Positions 25,943-29,451 of a stretch of 29,451 nucleotides of DNA are shown piece by piece. The stretch's first letter is position 1. Each line of letters opens with the position of its first letter. The notes beneath the pieces were generated by a model. It was not told where the DNA came from. It saw only the letters and a program-made list of their open reading frames with translations, and searched no databases. A program made the translations under genes and the position numbers. The stretch lies in NCBI GenBank assembly GCA_947252915.1, contig CAMXWI010000001.1, positions 1 to 29,451 of the forward strand, written 5' to 3'. Source of the DNA: an uncultured Lactobacillus sp. GTDB taxonomy: Bacteria > Bacillota > Bacilli > Lactobacillales > Lactobacillaceae.

Positions 25943-26644
25943 TTATTTTTCAAGAACAAATTCAAAACGGTTGCCAACGTATTGGGTATGGACATACTCA
26001 AATGGCCGGCCATCTTGTAGGTAGGAAATTTGGGTCATCCGCAAAAGGGCGTCACCACGGCGAATATCTAAGTACTCAGCAATCTTTTCCGTTGCATTCG
26101 TGGCGGAAACCTTTTGCACTGCATGTCCCGGATACAAGTTAGCCTTTTCTGCTAACGTCCGGTAAAAAGAAGAGGTCACCTCATCCTTACTAAAGTCAGT
26201 AATCAGGGACGCCGGAATTGTTGCCACTTCAAAACAAATTGGGACCTTACTACCATAGCGAACCCGTTCCATTCGCAGGACCCGTTCGCCATCAGATAGC
26301 TTTAGCTTTTCCGCCTCGCTTTCCGATGGAATCGTTAAATGGTAAGAAATGGTCTTACTCGAAGGAACCTTACCAATCGCCTGCATTAGCTCCGTAAAAC
26401 TGGTCACGCCAGACATTTTCTCCTGGACCTTTTGGTTAGCAACGAATGTACCCGAACCAACGCGGCGTTCCAGAACCCCTTCATCAACTAAGGTTTGAAT
26501 AGCTTGGCGCAGGGTCATACGACTAACCCCAAATTCAGTGGCCAATTCTCGTTCGGCCGGTATTTTTTGGCCAACGTGCCATTTGCCATTCTCAATATTC
26601 GACCGCAGTTGATTATGAATCTGAATGTATACCGGTGATCCCAT
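25943..26644 (-). CDS. GntR family transcriptional regulator, HutC subfamily
   Basis: A 233-residue regulator. The N-terminal winged helix is at about residues 1-70 (GQKIPAERELATEFGVSRMTLRQAIQTLVDEGVLERRVGSGTF split as KIPAERELATEFGVSR and MTLRQAIQTLVDEGVLER). A C-terminal UTRA ligand-binding domain (about 85-230, including RVLRMERVRYGSKVPICFE) places it in the HutC group. Ligands in this group are often sugar phosphates or amino-acid derivatives; here it is unknown. The ATG at 26644 follows GGGGGAAGAGAAGT. It follows aspD after 55 bases, so it may regulate aspD, pncB or an unlinked operon; this is inference. Confidence 0.9.
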   Translation of the reverse strand: MGSPVYIQIHNQLRSNIENGKWHVGQKIPAERELATEFGVSRMTLRQAIQTLVDEGVLERRVGSGTFVANQKVQEKMSGVTSFTELMQAIGKVPSSKTISYHLTIPSESEAEKLKLSDGERVLRMERVRYGSKVPICFEVATIPASLITDFSKDEVTSSFYRTLAEKANLYPGHAVQKVSATNATEKIAEYLDIRRGDALLRMTQISYLQDGRPFEYVHTQYVGNRFEFVLEK

Positions 26645-26699
26645 ACTTCTCTTCCCCCTGCTTACCTAATAATCATATTTTAACATGAAAACGCCGGAT

Positions 26700-28322
26700 T
26701 TACCGTTGCTGATATTGCGCATAATATTCATCTACTAAATCAAGCATATCCTGTGCAATGCGGTGATAATCTTGAATAGTCAAGTTAGCGAGTGAGATCC
26801 GCACGTTACCCTTTTCTGCACCAAATGCCGTGGCATCCATAATCACTGTCCCAAATTCCACCGCTAGTCGGTACGTAAAGTCCAGGTAGTTGTAGTGTTG
26901 CTTATAGTAATCCGCGAATTCTTGATCATGCCGTTCACACATCAGCCGGTAAATATCCACTAATGTATAGTAGCGGGTATTTTCTGCGGTTTGGTCCGCC
27001 TGTAGACCTAATGTGTTCCAAAATTCATTGTAGCGATCAGTAACAATTTGCCGCGAGCTGTCAACATAGGCATCCCCTTCTGGCTCCCGTAGATTGGAGA
27101 GTGAAAACATATCCATCATGATTTGCTGGGGTGCTGAAAGGCCAGCCGTATGGTAAATACCAATTGCCCGACTATCGGCCACCATTCGGTCAATGAACTT
27201 CATTTTGTGCGGATCCGTGGCCACAATCGAATAGCGTTGCTCATCCAATTCGTTTAAGTGCGAATTGAGCAGGTTTTCGTAAATTAAGCGATCACATACA
27301 TTCTTCTTGTGCATACAAATTAAGCCCAACCGCTCACCAGTGGCCCCATACAGTTTGGAAAATGAATAGACTAAAATCGTGTTGTGCGGCGCTACCGCAA
27401 AGATTGATTGATAATCTGGCGAGAATGTCCCATAAACATCATCGGTAATGATGATTAAGTTCGGATTGGCCTTTAACACCTCTTTAAACTTTTGTAAGTT
27501 CTCAGGGGTAATGGCTCGGGCAGTGGGGTTCGTTGGGTTAACGGCAAAGAAAGCCTTCACTTTTGGATCTTTTAGTTCTTCAAACTGTTCGTCCGTCATC
27601 TGCCAATTATTGCTCCGCTTTGTCGTGACCGTTTTAACGTTAAAGTCATATTCGCTAAGTACGGGAATTTGCAAATATGGTGTAAAAATTGATGAATTGA
27701 CCACGACAGTATCACCCGGATAAAGAATATGAGCGCTGTGCAATTCTTGGAAAATATACACCATCGCCGCAGTTCCACCCTCAGTCGGGAAAATATCGAC
27801 ATCATTAACCAAATTCTGATCCTTAAAACAATTCTTTTGCAAGTATTGCGCCAGAATCTGCTCAGTGAATGTTAAACACCGCGGTGGATATGGATAGTGA
27901 TCTCCAAGTGCACCATCGATTAGTTCGTACATAAAGGCATCCCGGTCTGCAATCTGCAAATGATTAACCGCAGCTTCAATTACCCGGCGTAAAAAAACGT
28001 CCCGACGGGTCCCATCATCCAAAGCGGTCATCACCCGTTGATAGAGTCCTGCTTTTTTGACATCACCAGCCATTCCGGCATCGTGTTGGAACGTGCTTTC
28101 TGCTTCTTCAACCCCAATTTCAAGTAAACGTGAGTACGCCAGCCGGGCCGTTGTTTCAATCCAATTGGGATTTCCACGCCCACCATTTACGACTGATTGA
28201 TGGCGCAAGTTATTCTTGGCCAACTGTTTAAAAATTGCGGCAATTTCAAAATTGGAAAGCTGATCGAACTGCTTGACCTTAGTATCATCAACTTGCCGAA
28301 AAATATTTAAATCTGCTGTCAT
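26700..28322 (-). CDS. aspD: Bifunctional aspartate aminotransferase/L-aspartate beta-decarboxylase
   Basis: A 540-residue PLP enzyme of the aspartate 4-decarboxylase family (EC 4.1.1.12), which converts aspartate to alanine and CO2 and also transaminates. The PLP lysine is in LVYSFSKLYGATGERLG. Family features are NGGRGNPNW near the N terminus, FPTEGGTAAMVYIF, and AVNPTNPTARA. The length fits AspD (about 530) and exceeds ordinary aspartate aminotransferases (about 390). The reaction consumes a proton and can drive aspartate/alanine exchange with AspT (known in Tetragenococcus). No aspT is in the window. The ATG at 28322 follows GGAAGGATCTCTAAT; an ATG at 28367 lies at the promoter. Confidence 0.92.
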   Translation of the reverse strand: MTADLNIFRQVDDTKVKQFDQLSNFEIAAIFKQLAKNNLRHQSVVNGGRGNPNWIETTARLAYSRLLEIGVEEAESTFQHDAGMAGDVKKAGLYQRVMTALDDGTRRDVFLRRVIEAAVNHLQIADRDAFMYELIDGALGDHYPYPPRCLTFTEQILAQYLQKNCFKDQNLVNDVDIFPTEGGTAAMVYIFQELHSAHILYPGDTVVVNSSIFTPYLQIPVLSEYDFNVKTVTTKRSNNWQMTDEQFEELKDPKVKAFFAVNPTNPTARAITPENLQKFKEVLKANPNLIIITDDVYGTFSPDYQSIFAVAPHNTILVYSFSKLYGATGERLGLICMHKKNVCDRLIYENLLNSHLNELDEQRYSIVATDPHKMKFIDRMVADSRAIGIYHTAGLSAPQQIMMDMFSLSNLREPEGDAYVDSSRQIVTDRYNEFWNTLGLQADQTAENTRYYTLVDIYRLMCERHDQEFADYYKQHYNYLDFTYRLAVEFGTVIMDATAFGAEKGNVRISLANLTIQDYHRIAQDMLDLVDEYYAQYQQR

Positions 28323-28369
28323 ATTAGAGATCCTTCCAAGTCTTTTCACCTTATTAATCGTTCCCATTA

Positions 28370-28375
28370 ATTATA
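28370..28375 (-). promoter_or_regulatory. -10 element of the aspD promoter, extended
   Basis: A perfect TATAAT preceded by TGT lies on the minus strand immediately downstream of the ywlG terminator's T run. Transcription would start near 28363. The -35 region falls inside the terminator hairpin. Confidence 0.6.
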
Positions 28376-28416
28376 ACAAAAAAACTGATTCATCAACATT
28401 TAGCGATGAATCAGTT
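28376..28416 (-). terminator. Intrinsic terminator after the TIGR01440 gene
   Basis: AACTGATTCATC (28383-28394) pairs with GATGAATCAGTT (28405-28416), a perfect 12-bp stem. On the minus strand seven T follow. Confidence 0.92.
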
Positions 28417-28428
28417 CCATATCTAGCA

Positions 28429-29004
28429 TTACTTATTTTGGTTAAATGGATCCCAAGTGTATTTGGCCCGCGCGCCACCAATCAACTTTGGTCGTGACCG
28501 TAAGTAAGTCGTGTGAGCCTTACCAACTTCCTTTACGGAAGTCCGGACCGGAATCTGAACAAATTTCACTTGCATCCCAATGGAAGTATCACCGATATCC
28601 ATCCCGGCCTTGGCTTGGAGGTGTTCAACTTCGACCGGATCTTCAAAGTTTTCAAATGCTGCAATTTGCCCCGCACCACCGGCATGGATTTGGGGGTAAA
28701 CTGTCACAATTTCTAAACCAAATTTTTTGGCCACGTCACGTTCCACTACTAACGCCCGGTTAAGATGTTCACAGCCCTGCACTGCTAGGTGAATCCCCAG
28801 CGGCCGCAATACGGAGATGATTTCCTTAATGATCGTCCGGCCAATTTCAATGTCGGAGTCCTTTCCAATGTGTTGGCCTTGGACTTCACTTGTACTCAAA
28901 CCAACAACAAATAAGTCCCCATTCTCCAGCTTGGCTTCTTTCAAGAGTTCCGTTAAGCCAGTATGGACTTCTTTACGGTAGGTTTCGAGTTCCTCTGTCA
29001 TCAT
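28429..29004 (-). CDS. ywlG: TIGR01440 family protein (DUF436, YwlG type)
   Basis: A conserved 190-191-residue protein of unknown function found throughout Bacilli. Recognisable blocks are [39 protein letters not shown] and [16 protein letters not shown]; the ending is [14 protein letters not shown] ([19 protein letters not shown]). No membrane segment or known catalytic motif is evident. Two adjacent ATG codons (29004 and 29001) are possible starts. The GGAAGG site fits the second one slightly better (8 bases). It is followed by a strong terminator, and a TATAAT (29046-29041) lies upstream, so it seems to be transcribed alone. Confidence 0.87.
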   Translation of the reverse strand: MMTEELETYRKEVHTGLTELLKEAKLENGDLFVVGLSTSEVQGQHIGKDSDIEIGRTIIKEIISVLRPLGIHLAVQGCEHLNRALVVERDVAKKFGLEIVTVYPQIHAGGAGQIAAFENFEDPVEVEHLQAKAGMDIGDTSIGMQVKFVQIPVRTSVKEVGKAHTTYLRSRPKLIGGARAKYTWDPFNQNK

Positions 29005-29040
29005 ATCGCCCTTCCTTTTGTCTATTATTTCGATATCTTC

Positions 29041-29046
29041 ATTATA
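29041..29046 (-). promoter_or_regulatory. -10 element upstream of ywlG
   Basis: A perfect TATAAT on the minus strand lies 37 bases before the ywlG start. No good -35 is seen at 16-18 bases. Confidence 0.45.
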
Positions 29047-29107
29047 AAATCCTTGTTAAGAAAACGCTAGCAAATACCGTATGACAATGTTTGAAAAACG
29101 TCGAAAT

Positions 29108-29402
29108 TTAAACATGAATTTGAGAAATGGCCTTCAGCCAATCTTTTGTTCCAGAATCAATATGCTCATCAAGCGGAAATGGCCATGGCTTGAAGGCAGC
29201 CGCCACTTTGGGCCACTGAATTTGTGCGTCACTTTCCAAGCTGGTCACCATTTGGTGAATTAAGTTTTGCTGAACGGTTGCTGGTACCGACCGTTGCAAT
29301 AAAGTCATCCCAATAATCCGTTGCGCCAGTAATTGAACAATGACCTGATCAAGCTCCTCCTGCGTTACCAAGTTTTTCAGTAGCACTGGTTTAGCTAACG
29401 GC
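29108..29402 (-). CDS. Unrecognised protein, C-terminal 97 residues (5' end lost at contig end)
   Basis: A minus-strand frame runs into the contig end and stops at 29108. The true residues begin PLAKPVLLKNL and end WLKAISQIHV. The segment looks like a soluble helical domain with a Trp/Pro-rich stretch (WPKVAAAFKPWPFPLDEH). I do not recognise the family. The apparent start that gives MGSEMCIRDR is translated sequencing adapter and not protein. The true upstream part lies outside this contig. It is oriented with ywlG and lies about 100 bases upstream of it. Confidence 0.6.
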
Positions 29403-29451
29403 CTGTCTCTTATACACATCTCCGAGCCCACGAGACGGTTGCGAGGATCTC
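29403..29451 (+). other. Untrimmed Illumina Nextera adapter with index (artefact)
   Basis: Bases 29403-29436 match the reverse complement of the Nextera read 2 transposase adapter exactly: it begins CTGTCTCTTATACACATCT and ends CCGAGCCCACGAGAC. The next ten bases, GGTTGCGAGG (29437-29446), fit a 10-base i7 index, and ATCTC (29447-29451) is the start of the P7 tail. This is library sequence, not genome. Confidence 0.98.

Noticed and set aside
29403..29431. Start codon and N terminus MGSEMCIRDR for the last gene
   Set aside because: It is a translation of the sequencing adapter; only residues encoded up to 29402 are genomic.
1..29451. CRISPR arrays, insertion sequences or prophage genes
   Set aside because: No regularly spaced repeats, transposase, integrase or phage-like proteins were seen on either strand.

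Overview
The window looks like chromosomal DNA of a lactic acid bacterium of the family Lactobacillaceae, possibly Limosilactobacillus-like; the genus is inference. The clues are the peptidases PepC and PepN, the Bacilli-type cluster dut-radA-yacL-cysS-mrnC-rlmB-sigH-rpmG-secE-nusG-rplK-rplA, strong AAGGAGG ribosome binding sites, and NAD made by salvage (pncB-nadE). It is a contig fragment. The left end cuts a ferrochelatase gene. The right end (29403-29451) is untrimmed Illumina Nextera adapter with index, not genome.

Layout. 1-1702 (+): end of hemH overlapping mntH, then a bidirectional terminator. 1718-11025 (-): information-processing genes read right to left: dut-radA-yacL; then cysS-mrnC-rlmB; then sigH, rpmG-secE, nusG and rplK-rplA, with promoters, terminators and leader RNAs between the sub-operons. 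11147-14205 (+): a small GNAT protein and rpiA, a sugar O-acetyltransferase, and pepC. 14267-18362 (-): gpmA, a frameshifted alpha/beta hydrolase and pepN. 18474-20678 (-): a GH3 glycosidase. 20779-20863 (-): tRNA-Leu(AAG). 20906-25868 (-): pncB-nadE-tex-sprT. 25943-28322 (-): aspartate 4-decarboxylase and a GntR/HutC regulator. 28429-29004 (-): a TIGR01440 protein. 29108-29402 (-): the end of an unrecognised gene.

The most interesting element is a likely small RNA on the + strand at about 7736-7888. It lies between yacL and cysS, where many Bacilli carry gltX. It folds into four consecutive hairpins. Three of the loops carry the same C-rich CCCAA motif (CUCCCAA, UCCCCAA, CUCCCAA), an ACUCCUUU linker resembles the anti-Shine-Dalgarno sequence, and the last hairpin is an intrinsic terminator. 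This is the design of RsaE/RoxS and streptococcal csRNAs, which block ribosome binding sites. I do not recognise it as a named family. Other regulatory elements are an attenuator-like leader for nusG, an L1-binding leader before rplK, and a long structured leader plus a threefold GAGACAA repeat at the sigma-factor promoter.

Together the genes serve ribosome and transcription factor synthesis, tRNA charging, DNA repair, NAD salvage, peptide use, carbohydrate metabolism, manganese uptake and aspartate decarboxylation. No mobile element, CRISPR array or prophage was seen.
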